DNA of 64,000 bases, taken from the NCBI RefSeq assembly GCF_001705515.1, contig NZ_MDJS01000001.1, forward strand, positions 1,550,001 through 1,614,000, written 5' to 3'. Position 1 is the stretch's first letter, and each line of letters begins with the position of its first letter. Below the pieces are notes generated by a model, which saw nothing but the letters and a program-made list of their open reading frames with translations, had not been told where the DNA came from and did no database searches. Below, piece after piece: positions 50,703 through 59,083 of the stretch. The position numbers were made by a program, and so were the translations under genes. The DNA is from Mucilaginibacter sp. PPCGB 2223 (lineage in GTDB: Bacteria; Bacteroidota; Bacteroidia; Sphingobacteriales; Sphingobacteriaceae).

Positions 50703-53516
50703 ATGCGATTCACAATCCTGGCAATAGCCATCCTGTGCTTAAGTACACTGGGCGCTCTCGCACAAACCACTTACGGTATTAAGGGCATAATAGCCGATTC
50801 GGCCTCGAATGGCAAAATGCAGAACACCACCATTTGCATACTTAATGCTAAGGATTCGACCTTGTACAAGTTTACCCGTGCCGGGGCCAACGGCTCATTT
50901 TCGATCAATAATCTACGCAAGGGTAAATTCCTGCTTTTGGTTAGTTATCCTGATTATGCCGATTACGTAGAGGGTTTTGTACTCGACTCTGTAAAGAAGG
51001 AAAGAAATTTCGGCAAGATTAACCTTACACTAAAATCAAAGCTGTTAAGCGAGGTCATGATCAAAGGCACAAAGGCCCAGATCAAGATCAATGGTGATAC
51101 AACCGAATTTAATGCATCGAGCTTTACGGTTCAGCCCAACGCCAAGGTCGAAGATCTGCTCAAACAATTACCGGGCATTACGGTAGATAAGGACGGCAAA
51201 ATAACAGCACAAGGTCAAACAGTAAACAAGGTTTTGGTAGACGGTGAAGAATTTTTTGGCGACGACCCTACCCTCGTTACCAAAAACCTGCGTGCTGATA
51301 TGGTAGATAAAGTACAGCTATATGATAAAAAAAGCGATCAGGCTGCGTTTACCGGCATTGATGACGGTGTGAAAAACAAAACCATCAACATCAAATTGAA
51401 AGAAGATAAAAAGTCGGGCTATTTCGGCAAAATCGATGCCGGCGCAGGCACTGATGGTTTTTACCAGGGCCAGGCCTTGTTCAATCGTTTCAAAGCTAAG
51501 TTTAAGCTATCGGCCTATGTAACCCTGGCCAACACCGGCAAAACCGGATTAAGCTGGGAAGATAACAGTAAGTATGGCGCATCGTCAGACAATGTGCAAG
51601 TTAGCGATGACGGCGGTATCTTTATAACCGGAGGTGGTGGCGACGAACTTGAATCATTCGGTGGTAACTACAATGGCCGCGGCATACCTGTTGCCCATAC
51701 CGGCGGCGTGCATTACGATACCAAGGTAACTAAAGATAAGGCCACCCTGAACATGAACTACAAGGCGGGCGAGTTAACCGTTGATGGTAATAACACCAGT
51801 CTTACCCAAAATAATTTACCGGGTAATGTGTTAAACAGCAGTTCAGACCAGGGTTATCACAACTATGTCTTCAGGCAAAAGCTGGATGCAGCATACAATT
51901 TAAAGATAGATACCACGGCTAATCTGAAAATCAGTGCCGATGGTACCATGAAGCACAGCACCACCAATAGTCAATACAAAACATCCAGCTATCGCAATAT
52001 GGATACGCTGCTTAACCAGAGCCAGCGAAGCATCAACAACATCAGTGATACTAAAATATTCAACGCCAGCCTTTTCTATAGCAAAAAGCTTAAGAAAAAA
52101 GGCCGTACCTTCTCGGTCAATTTGTCTGAAGCGTATAACGAAGTAGATACGCACGGCTATTTAAACTCATCAATCAACTTCTATAACGGCAAAACAACAG
52201 TGCTGGATAGCACCCAACTGATTAACGAATACAAGACCAGTAATACGAAAAGTTCGGTGCTCAATTCAACCTTTACCTACACCGAGCCACTGAGCAAATA
52301 CCTTACACTGGCACTAAACTACGGACTGAACGTTAACAATGGCACATCAGACAGAAAGACCCTTGATCAAACCATAGCCACAGGCGAATACAACCGCTTC
52401 AATAGCTTACTAAGTAATAATTTCAAACTCGATCAGCTATCTAACCAGGGCGGCGCTACTTTCAACCTGAAAAAGGGTAAAGGCACCCTGAACTTTGGCA
52501 CTAAGGTAACGGCTGTAAATTTCGATCAAACCAACGAGTATACGAACTCGGTCTTCAAACGCAATTTCCTGAACTGGAATCCGAGTGGATATTATCAGTA
52601 CAATTTCTCGCAGCGTAATTCCATCCGTTTCGGGTATAATGGTAACACCACGCAGCCTACTATCGATCAGATCCAGCCTGTATTTACGAACAACGACCCA
52701 TTAAATGTTACTTTAGGTAACCCCGATTTAAAGCCTTCGTTCAATAACTCTTTTAACTTTTACTACAACTCGTACAAAGTTTTAAGCGATCAGTATTTCT
52801 ACATCAGCGGCAGTTATTCGTTCAGGGTAAACCCGATAGTAAGTAATACCGTTACCGACTATACTACCGGCAAAACGACTTCTCAATATTCTAATCTGAC
52901 TACCCGTAACTCGTCGAACTTCTATGTGTATTCAAACTTTGGCCGCAAGGTGAAGTTTCTTGGCGATATCAATTTGGGTTTGAACGCCAATGTGAGCGGC
53001 AATACATCATACAATTATTCGAATAACGCGTTAAATACAACAACCAATAACTCTTACAGCATGCAGCTGAACGTGTCACGGTATTCGGAAAAGAAATATG
53101 ATATCTACTTTAATTTCGGCCCGAATTATACGGTCAGCGGTTCGTCGTTACAACCCAATGTCAACAATAACGGGTTCGGCCTTGGTGGCTACTCTTATGT
53201 AAATCTGTACCTGCCTAAAAGCATCGAATTTAATTACGAAGCCAATTACCAGTTCAAAGGTAAAACCCAGTCTTTCGACCAGGATTTTAACCAATTACTG
53301 TTAAATGTTACGCTCAGTAAAAAATTCCTGAAAGAGCAGAACCTTAAGATGTCGCTTACCTGTAACGACATCCTCAATCAGAATGTCGGTTTCAACCGTA
53401 ATGCTTACGGCAGTACCATTACACAAAACAGCTATACAACTATTAAACGCTATTTCTTATTTTCTGTAACTTACGATTTCAGTCACTTTGGTACGACCGG
53501 TGCCGAAAAAAAATAA
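50703..53516 (+). CDS. TonB-dependent receptor-like outer-membrane protein
   Basis: This 937-residue protein has a signal peptide (LAIAILCLSTLGALAQ, cleavage near residue 21), a carboxypeptidase-like regulatory domain (about 24-110, GIKGIIADSASNGKMQN), a plug (about 120-230, VEDLLKQLPGITVDKDGKIT, VNKVLVDGEEFFGDD) and a long barrel rich in Asn/Tyr/Ser. It ends in AFG-type strands (RYFLFSVTYDFSHFG). The immediate downstream gene is a GLPGLI protein, 7 bp after its stop, so a two-gene unit is likely. Ligand unknown. Confidence 0.88.
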   Translation: MRFTILAIAILCLSTLGALAQTTYGIKGIIADSASNGKMQNTTICILNAKDSTLYKFTRAGANGSFSINNLRKGKFLLLVSYPDYADYVEGFVLDSVKKERNFGKINLTLKSKLLSEVMIKGTKAQIKINGDTTEFNASSFTVQPNAKVEDLLKQLPGITVDKDGKITAQGQTVNKVLVDGEEFFGDDPTLVTKNLRADMVDKVQLYDKKSDQAAFTGIDDGVKNKTINIKLKEDKKSGYFGKIDAGAGTDGFYQGQALFNRFKAKFKLSAYVTLANTGKTGLSWEDNSKYGASSDNVQVSDDGGIFITGGGGDELESFGGNYNGRGIPVAHTGGVHYDTKVTKDKATLNMNYKAGELTVDGNNTSLTQNNLPGNVLNSSSDQGYHNYVFRQKLDAAYNLKIDTTANLKISADGTMKHSTTNSQYKTSSYRNMDTLLNQSQRSINNISDTKIFNASLFYSKKLKKKGRTFSVNLSEAYNEVDTHGYLNSSINFYNGKTTVLDSTQLINEYKTSNTKSSVLNSTFTYTEPLSKYLTLALNYGLNVNNGTSDRKTLDQTIATGEYNRFNSLLSNNFKLDQLSNQGGATFNLKKGKGTLNFGTKVTAVNFDQTNEYTNSVFKRNFLNWNPSGYYQYNFSQRNSIRFGYNGNTTQPTIDQIQPVFTNNDPLNVTLGNPDLKPSFNNSFNFYYNSYKVLSDQYFYISGSYSFRVNPIVSNTVTDYTTGKTTSQYSNLTTRNSSNFYVYSNFGRKVKFLGDINLGLNANVSGNTSYNYSNNALNTTTNNSYSMQLNVSRYSEKKYDIYFNFGPNYTVSGSSLQPNVNNNGFGLGGYSYVNLYLPKSIEFNYEANYQFKGKTQSFDQDFNQLLLNVTLSKKFLKEQNLKMSLTCNDILNQNVGFNRNAYGSTITQNSYTTIKRYFLFSVTYDFSHFGTTGAEKK

Positions 53517-53523
53517 TCATACC

Positions 53524-54297
53524 ATGAAACAGATATCAATCTTATTCCTCATTTTTTTGACAGCTTGTGGTACGATGTATGCGCAGAATGCTCACTTTTC
53601 CTTCAACGGTGTGATCGAATATCAAAAAAGCGTGAACATGTTCGCGCTGATGAAAAAGAACATCAATAAGGATAATGAAAGTTATATGCGCCCTGCTTAT
53701 GAGAGCTATATCAAAAACCAGCCTCAATTTAAAGTTTTAAATAGTACGCTTAGTTTCCAGGGCGATAAAACGTTGTTTACTCCTATCGAACCCGAAACAC
53801 CCATGAATGGTTTTGGTATCAGCGTTATGGCCGAACAGAACAACACCATCTATACCGACCTGGGTACTAATACATCGGTAGCGCAGAAAAAAGTATATGA
53901 GGAAACTTTCCTGTTGAAAGATAGCACCCGCCGTATCAACTGGAAAATGACCAGCGAAACGCGCGATATAGCTGGTTATCATTGCCGCAGGGCCAATGCT
54001 CTGATCATGGATTCGATTTACGTGGTGGCCTTTTATACTGATGAAATACCCGTTTCCGGTGGTCCGGAATCATTTACCGGCTTGCCTGGTATGATATTAG
54101 GCGTTGCCCTGCCCCACGAGAACATAACCTGGTTTGCTACCAAGGTTACCGATATGCTGGCCACTAATCAGAAACCGCTCGTCGCACCAACCAAAGGCAA
54201 GCCGATAGATCGTAAAGGGTTGACCAAAACCTTGCAATCAGCTTTAAAAGATTGGGGCGATTATGCTCAGGCTGCGCTAAAAGCGTTTTCATTATAG
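53524..54297 (+). CDS. GLPGLI family exported protein
   Basis: This 257-residue protein has a signal peptide (ISILFLIFLTACGTMYAQ, about residue 20). The family motif is ESFTGLPGMILGVALPHENITW, with DIAGYHCRRANAL as the conserved Cys/His segment before it. GLPGLI proteins are a Bacteroidota family of unknown function, frequently next to TonB-dependent receptors. The ATG at 53524 is chosen because an in-frame codon at 53488 would overlap the upstream gene and put a hydrophilic stretch before the signal peptide. Pairing with the receptor upstream suggests co-function. Confidence 0.88.
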   Translation: MKQISILFLIFLTACGTMYAQNAHFSFNGVIEYQKSVNMFALMKKNINKDNESYMRPAYESYIKNQPQFKVLNSTLSFQGDKTLFTPIEPETPMNGFGISVMAEQNNTIYTDLGTNTSVAQKKVYEETFLLKDSTRRINWKMTSETRDIAGYHCRRANALIMDSIYVVAFYTDEIPVSGGPESFTGLPGMILGVALPHENITWFATKVTDMLATNQKPLVAPTKGKPIDRKGLTKTLQSALKDWGDYAQAALKAFSL

Positions 54298-54342
54298 GTA
54301 CGCCAACACCGTTTTAACTAACTTTTGCCGATAATTATAATA

Positions 54343-54364
54343 AGAACCCTCTATTGAGGGTTCT
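54343..54364 (+). terminator. Hairpin after the GLPGLI gene
   Basis: AGAACCCTC (54343-54351) pairs perfectly with GAGGGTTCT (54356-54364). No strong T-run follows, so termination may be weak. Confidence 0.5.
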
Positions 54365-54395
54365 CTATCTGAGAGAGGATTAAGATGCAAAAGCG

Positions 54396-54698
54396 ATGGC
54401 TCAACTAAAACCGGGAATGGCTGTTTATGTTAATGTACGTAATCCCGGTCACAGTTCACTTTCACTGCCGATTGATGCTGTATTGCGCGACCGCAAAAGT
54501 GCAACGGTTTGGATAGCAATGGGGCACAACAGGTTTAAGAGCCAAATGGTGGATGTTGGCGTTGAAAACAGCGATCGCATAGAGATCAAATCAGGATTAA
54601 ACGATGGGAATGTAATTGTCAAAACAGGGGCGTATCTCCCAAGCAGCGAATATATCTTTATAAAAGGCGCTAACCCAATGAGTGGCCTAAAAATGTAA
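54396..54698 (+). pseudogene. Remnant of a CusB-type efflux adaptor subunit (C-terminal part)
   Basis: The 100-residue frame begins AQLKPGMAVYVNVRNPGHSS, followed by LPIDAVLRDRKSATVWIAMG and FKSQMVDVGVENSDRIEIKSGL. This is the C-terminal beta-barrel/membrane-proximal part of a CusB-like RND adaptor, normally about 400 residues; nothing of the N-terminal lipoyl or hairpin domains is present. A stop codon (TAA 54381-54383) lies in frame upstream, so it cannot extend. It stands 11 bp before a copper ATPase gene. I read it as the end of a deleted cusB, though expression as a short protein is possible. Confidence 0.75.
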
Positions 54699-54709
54699 TA
54701 GCAAAAAAT

Positions 54710-56737
54710 ATGGAACATCATCATCACGACCACGAAATGCACACCCATTATGATAGCAGTCAGCATCAGCACATGGGACATGCAGGCCATGGCCATAATG
54801 CCATGATCGCGGATTTTCGAAAACGTTTCTATGTTGTGCTGGTGTTGACGGTACCCATCTTGCTCTTATCACTCATGATCCAGCAGTGGCTGCATTTGCA
54901 GATCAGCTTTCCGGGAAGCCAGTATGTCCTTTTTGCACTTTCCAGTGTCGTATTTGTTTATGGCGGCTGGCCTTTTCTTACCGGTTGGCTTTCGGAAATG
55001 AAAGCTAAAAATCCGGGCATGATGACGCTGATCGGTTTTGCCATTACCGTGGCTTATGGCTATAGCGCCGCCACCGTTTTCGGACTGAAGGGCATGGACT
55101 TTTTCTGGGAACTGGCCACGCTCATCCTAATCATGCTGCTGGGGCACTGGATCGAAATGAAATCCGTGGCGGGCGCTTCGCGCGAGCTCGAATTACTGGT
55201 TCAGCTCATGCCTTCTGGTGCGCACCTGGTACACGGGGAGCATATCATGGATGTCAAAACAGACACCTTAAAAGAAAACGACCTGATCCTGGTCAAGCCC
55301 GGCGAAAAGATCGCCGCTGACGGCATGGTCGAGGAGGGCGACAGTTATTTGAATGAGTCCATGCTGACGGGGGAATCTACACCAGTCCAGAAAACTAAAG
55401 GGCAAAAAGTGATCGCGGGATCGGTGAACGGTAATGGTTCCTTAAAAGTGCGGGTGACCCATAGCGGTAAAGATTCTTACCTGTTCAAAGTGGTTGAACT
55501 GGTGCGCAGCGCGCAGGAAGCCAAATCAAGTACGCAACTGTTAGCCGATAAAGCCGCCAGGTGGCTGACAGTTATTGCGCTGTTAACGGGTATAGGTACA
55601 TTTGTGGTCTGGATCAGTCTGGGCCGCGACCTCGCATTTGCCATGGAGCGCATGGTAACCGTAATTGTTATTTGCTGCCCGCATGCGCTTGGCCTGGCGG
55701 TGCCGCTCGTGGTCGCCAAATCCACTTCCTTATCCGCCCAGCATGGCCTGCTCATTAAGAACCGGACGGCATTTGAAAATTCCCGGAAAATCACTTCCAT
55801 TGTTTTTGACAAGACGGGAACTCTGACCAAAGGAAAATTTGAAGTATCGCAGGTCGGGGTTATAGCAAAGACTCAACTTAACGAAGATGAGCTCATTCGG
55901 TTAGCCGCAGCCTTGGAAGCAAACTCCGAACACCCGATTGCAACCGGCATCATCGCAGAAGCGAAAAAAAGGAATCTGAGCCTGCCGGCTGCCGATCACT
56001 TTAAAGCGATCACTGGTAAAGGTGTCGAAGCCGTTGTAGAACAAAAACACGTTAAAGTCGTCAGTCCCGGCTATCTGAAAGAAAAGAAGATGCAATTTCC
56101 GGCAGATTACAGCCCGGCAGGTAACGAGACAGTTGTTTTTGTATTGCTTAATGATGAGTTAGCCGGATTTGTTGCCCTGGCGGATACGATCAGACCGGAA
56201 TCAGCAGATGCTATTGCGATACTGCATGAAAACAGCATTAAGTCAGTATTACTGACAGGTGATAACAGACAGGTCGCCGAGAGTGTGAGTAAGCAACTCC
56301 AGATGGATGGCTTTTTTGCTGAAGTATTACCGCACCAAAAATTGGAAAAGATCAAAGAACTTCAGCAAAAAGGCGAGTTTGTAGCCATGACCGGCGATGG
56401 CGTGAACGATGCGCCTGCCCTGGCCCAGGCCGACATCGGCATCGCCGTAGGTTCGGGCAGCGACATAGCCGCAGAAACCGCGGGCATCGTACTGGTCAAC
56501 AGCAATCCTAAAGACATCGTCAACCTGGTGCTGTTTGGCAAAGCTACCCATCGAAAAATGATCCAGAACCTGGCCTGGGCAACCGGGTATAACGTAGTGA
56601 CGATACCGCTTGCTGCCGGCGTGCTTTATAACCAGGGCATTTTGCTGAGCCCGGCTATTGGCGCGGTACTGATGACCGTGAGTACCGTAGTGGTCGCCAT
56701 CAATGCCGGGCTGCTATCTATCGCAAAGGAAAAATAA
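54710..56737 (+). CDS. copB: Copper P-type ATPase, CopB (CPH) type
   Basis: This 675-residue P1B-type ATPase moves copper across the inner membrane at the expense of ATP. The His-rich N-terminus (MEHHHHDHEMHTHYD ... QHQHMGHAGHGH) replaces CxxC domains. The transmembrane CPH motif is in VICCPHALGLAV (about residue 323), the type found in CopB/Cu(II)-preferring members. The actuator loop has MLTGES, the phosphorylation site is VFDKTGTLTKG (about residue 368), and the hinge has MTGDGVNDAPALAQADIG. Downstream of a cusB remnant it is probably the surviving part of a copper resistance locus. Confidence 0.93.
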   Translation: MEHHHHDHEMHTHYDSSQHQHMGHAGHGHNAMIADFRKRFYVVLVLTVPILLLSLMIQQWLHLQISFPGSQYVLFALSSVVFVYGGWPFLTGWLSEMKAKNPGMMTLIGFAITVAYGYSAATVFGLKGMDFFWELATLILIMLLGHWIEMKSVAGASRELELLVQLMPSGAHLVHGEHIMDVKTDTLKENDLILVKPGEKIAADGMVEEGDSYLNESMLTGESTPVQKTKGQKVIAGSVNGNGSLKVRVTHSGKDSYLFKVVELVRSAQEAKSSTQLLADKAARWLTVIALLTGIGTFVVWISLGRDLAFAMERMVTVIVICCPHALGLAVPLVVAKSTSLSAQHGLLIKNRTAFENSRKITSIVFDKTGTLTKGKFEVSQVGVIAKTQLNEDELIRLAAALEANSEHPIATGIIAEAKKRNLSLPAADHFKAITGKGVEAVVEQKHVKVVSPGYLKEKKMQFPADYSPAGNETVVFVLLNDELAGFVALADTIRPESADAIAILHENSIKSVLLTGDNRQVAESVSKQLQMDGFFAEVLPHQKLEKIKELQQKGEFVAMTGDGVNDAPALAQADIGIAVGSGSDIAAETAGIVLVNSNPKDIVNLVLFGKATHRKMIQNLAWATGYNVVTIPLAAGVLYNQGILLSPAIGAVLMTVSTVVVAINAGLLSIAKEK

Positions 56738-56800
56738 CCACTTTTATTGATAGAAAGCGACTGGTGAAAATTGCTGCAACCGGATCATTGACATCTTTCA

Positions 56801-56841
56801 CAGATTATGCAGGCATTTTCTATGAACGCCTGCATAATCTG
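56801..56841. repeat. Perfect 14-bp inverted repeat
   Basis: CAGATTATGCAGGC (56801-56814) and GCCTGCATAATCTG (56828-56841) are exact inverted copies around a 13-nt loop, 63 bp after the copB stop. There is no T-run, so it may be a protein-binding site or a weak terminator. It lies within a 267-bp gene-free gap in which I see nothing else. Confidence 0.55.
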
Positions 56842-57004
56842 CTCCGCTGCCCTTGAATCGATTGGCTAATACCTCCCTCCGAAAAAATATGTAGTTATCA
56901 TCGGCCCATAGTTGGACTTAGCAGGCGGGATTTTTTGACCATCGCAGCCCGCATGGTTAAAAATGATAGCTTTTGAGAGGGAAATAAAATCACAATTAGA
57001 CTTT

Positions 57005-57562
57005 TTATTCTACTTCGGCGGCAGCTGCTTCGTTCACGTAATTTTCGGCTACCTGGGTTAACAGGGAATCGGCATTTTTTTCTTCGGCCAAGGTCTCGTC
57101 GAGTAGGCTTTTGGCCTCGTTGTAACCCAAAGTACCGGCTAAAGTGCGCAAGGTGCCATAAGAGGCAATTTCATAGTGCTCCACTTTTTGAGCGGCAGAA
57201 ATGATCGCCACATCGCGCACCTCGGTACCTTTGTCAGTATCCGATAATAATTCAGTCGCTTCATTCAATAACCCATCCATGGCCAGGCATTTTTTGGCAG
57301 CGGCTTTTTCACCTATTAGTCCAAATACATTTTCTAAACGTGTCAGATGGTTTTTGGTTTCTTCCAGGTGATTGGTAATCGTTTGCTTCAGGTCTTCCGA
57401 GGTTGCGCCCTTGACCATTTTTGGTAAAGCGCTCGCTAAGTGTTTTTCTGCCCAATAGATGTCTTTTAATTCATCAACGAATAATTCTCTTAAAGCGCTT
57501 TCGGCTTCCGGTGTACGCTCCGCAGCTGCTGCGGTCGTTCTTTTGTTTGTTTTTGTAGTCAT
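57005..57562 (-). CDS. YciE/YciF-like ferritin-like protein (DUF892)
   Basis: This 185-residue helical protein belongs to the DUF892 family, whose members adopt a ferritin-like four-helix fold. Seen: ALRELFVDELKDIYWAEKHLA (helix 1, about 23-43), ITNHLEETKNHLTRLENVFGLI (helix 2), ISAAQKVEHYEIASYGTL (helix 3), and LLDETLAEEKNADSLLTQVA (helix 4), with Glu/His metal ligands in each. Homologues YciE/YciF are stress-induced; function is unknown. The ATG at 57562 is chosen because the upstream extension has no typical motif. It is downstream of the DUF421 gene on the same strand. Confidence 0.88.
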   Translation of the reverse strand: MTTKTNKRTTAAAAERTPEAESALRELFVDELKDIYWAEKHLASALPKMVKGATSEDLKQTITNHLEETKNHLTRLENVFGLIGEKAAAKKCLAMDGLLNEATELLSDTDKGTEVRDVAIISAAQKVEHYEIASYGTLRTLAGTLGYNEAKSLLDETLAEEKNADSLLTQVAENYVNEAAAAEVE

Positions 57563-57608
57563 AATGGTAGATTTATTAATGTATAAAACAGATGCAATTT
57601 GTGTTCCG

Positions 57609-58094
57609 CTATTTTTTGATCGCACTGATCTCACCGTTGCGTTCTATATACACCTTATCGATTTTTTCCATGTCTTCAGTGAGCGCTGATTTTCGCACCC
57701 CCTGCATAATATCTTCACGGCATACCAATGCCCGTTTCATCTCTTCTTCCAGAAAGTGCCCCTTATCGAACAATAATATCTTTTGCCCTTCTACCATGCG
57801 GTTAAATCGTTTATTATTGGCGATGAGCCAACCGAACAGCCGGTGCAAAAGGACAATAACAAAACAACAAACAACTACAGGCACGAAATCCGACGCGCCT
57901 ACTACCGCCCGGCTCAAAATAGCCCCCAGCGAAATACTGATAATATTATCCAGCGGCGTGCGGAGGCCGAACGATCGCCGGCCGGATAAGCGGATAAGGA
58001 TGAGGGCAATAAAAAATATAACGATCCCACGATCGCTCATCTGCAGGGCGTTAAGATCTTTCCCTTGTCCGAAAAGGTGGATGAATATATCCAT
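57609..58094 (-). CDS. DUF421 (YetF-like) membrane protein
   Basis: This 161-residue protein has about three N-terminal hydrophobic helices (GIVIFFIALILIRLSGRRSF, NIISISLGAILSRAVVG, VVVCCFVIVLLHRLFGWL) and a C-terminal cytoplasmic domain (KRFNRMVEGQKILLFDKGHF onward). The TPLDNIISISLGAILSRAVVG motif is typical of DUF421. The role is unknown; homologues appear in sporulation (YetF) and stress loci. It lies between the YciF-like gene and a 46-codon Cys-rich ORF and MscS on the same strand. Confidence 0.88.
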   Translation of the reverse strand: MDIFIHLFGQGKDLNALQMSDRGIVIFFIALILIRLSGRRSFGLRTPLDNIISISLGAILSRAVVGASDFVPVVVCCFVIVLLHRLFGWLIANNKRFNRMVEGQKILLFDKGHFLEEEMKRALVCREDIMQGVRKSALTEDMEKIDKVYIERNGEISAIKK

Positions 58095-58105
58095 AAACTG
58101 AATTT

Positions 58106-58246
58106 TTAAGGTTCATTTATCGATTCAATAAAATAGTATTTTGCATTTTGGCCCTCTTCAGGCAATTCTGGCATAAGCTGCGTGCTTCGGCATTTACATG
58201 AACCCGAAAAACACATCCAGCAAAAATTTTGTATCTCTTTTTTCAT
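58106..58246 (-). CDS. Putative 46-residue Cys-rich protein
   Basis: ATG at 58244-58246, stop at 58106-58108. The product begins MKKEIQNFCWMCFSGSCKCR, with four Cys in a CxxC-x4-CxC arrangement (Cys9, 12, 17, 19), then a charged tail ending YYFIESINEP. It fits between the MscS stop (58276) and the DUF421 start (58094) with 29 and 11 bp gaps, so it could be co-translated. The Cys pattern suggests a zinc- or other metal-binding miniprotein. It is below the size usually annotated and may be spurious. Confidence 0.5.
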   Translation of the reverse strand: MKKEIQNFCWMCFSGSCKCRSTQLMPELPEEGQNAKYYFIESINEP

Positions 58247-58275
58247 GATATTTAGTTTTTCATAGAATGATAGAT

Positions 58276-59076
58276 TTATAGGCCTCCGATCCTGATACCG
58301 GAATCTTTCAAGCCCTGTAAGATGGCCTCCTGTATTTTCATTTTATTGTCCCAATACCCATGGGCGGCAATCCAGACATTAATGGCCAGGGTGAAGCTGT
58401 CGGCTTCAAGCTGCATAACCCCTATCCTTCGTTCAGGTGTTTTCAAACAAGCCTCTTCTTTGTCGATAATATCGCCGATCACTTTCTTGGCTTGCCCGAT
58501 ATCTACCCCATTGTTGAATTTATAATCGATATCCAGCCGCCGGATGCCTTCGCGGCTGATATTGATGATCAGGTTGTTGGACAGCAGACTATTGGGCAGG
58601 ATGACCGAGCGGTTATCATAGGTCGTCATCAGTGTATAGAAGATCTGGATGGAAGTGATGGTGCCTTCCAAACCCTGGGCCAGGATATTATCGCCGACCA
58701 CAAATGGTTTAAGCAGCAAGATTAGGAGGCCGCTTGCAAAGTTTTGCAGCGTACCCGACAGGGCCAGGCCAACGGCTACACCGAAAGCGCCAACGATCGC
58801 TGTGAAAAGCGTTAGTTCGATACCCATGATCTGCATGACGCCAATGACCAGCAGAACACGCAAGGCCACACCGATGAGGCTGGCCAAAAAAGGTTTGACG
58901 GTCGGATCGATGTTTTTTTGATGCATCCCTTCGTGCGAACGGTTCAGTATCCACCGGATAAACCGGAGGCCTATGAACAGCACAGCCAGGCCTATGAGGA
59001 AACGCGGCCCGTAACTAAGCACCCAATGATAGGCGGCATTATAAAACTGATCGATACTGAATTCTTTTTCCCTCAT
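58276..59076 (-). CDS. MscS-type small-conductance mechanosensitive channel
   Basis: This 266-residue protein has three transmembrane helices, the third with the pore-lining segment AVGLALSGTLQNFASGLLILL (about residues 100-120), followed by KPFVVGDNILAQGLEGTI (beta domain start), VILPNSLLSNNLIINIS and a C-terminal alpha/beta domain. It should open under turgor to protect against osmotic downshock. ATG at 59076 is chosen because it lies 7 bp after the upstream gene's stop and gives a standard N-terminus; an in-frame ATG 39 bp further upstream would overlap that gene. It belongs to a minus-strand set with the 738-residue protein. Confidence 0.9.
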   Translation of the reverse strand: MREKEFSIDQFYNAAYHWVLSYGPRFLIGLAVLFIGLRFIRWILNRSHEGMHQKNIDPTVKPFLASLIGVALRVLLVIGVMQIMGIELTLFTAIVGAFGVAVGLALSGTLQNFASGLLILLLKPFVVGDNILAQGLEGTITSIQIFYTLMTTYDNRSVILPNSLLSNNLIINISREGIRRLDIDYKFNNGVDIGQAKKVIGDIIDKEEACLKTPERRIGVMQLEADSFTLAINVWIAAHGYWDNKMKIQEAILQGLKDSGIRIGGL

Positions 59077-59083
59077 GTTTTTA

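Noticed and set aside
57592..58101. Plus-strand frame opposite DUF421
   Set aside because: Overlaps the whole DUF421 gene, whose product has typical helices and family motif; the antisense product is Arg/Thr/Ser-rich without recognisable domain.
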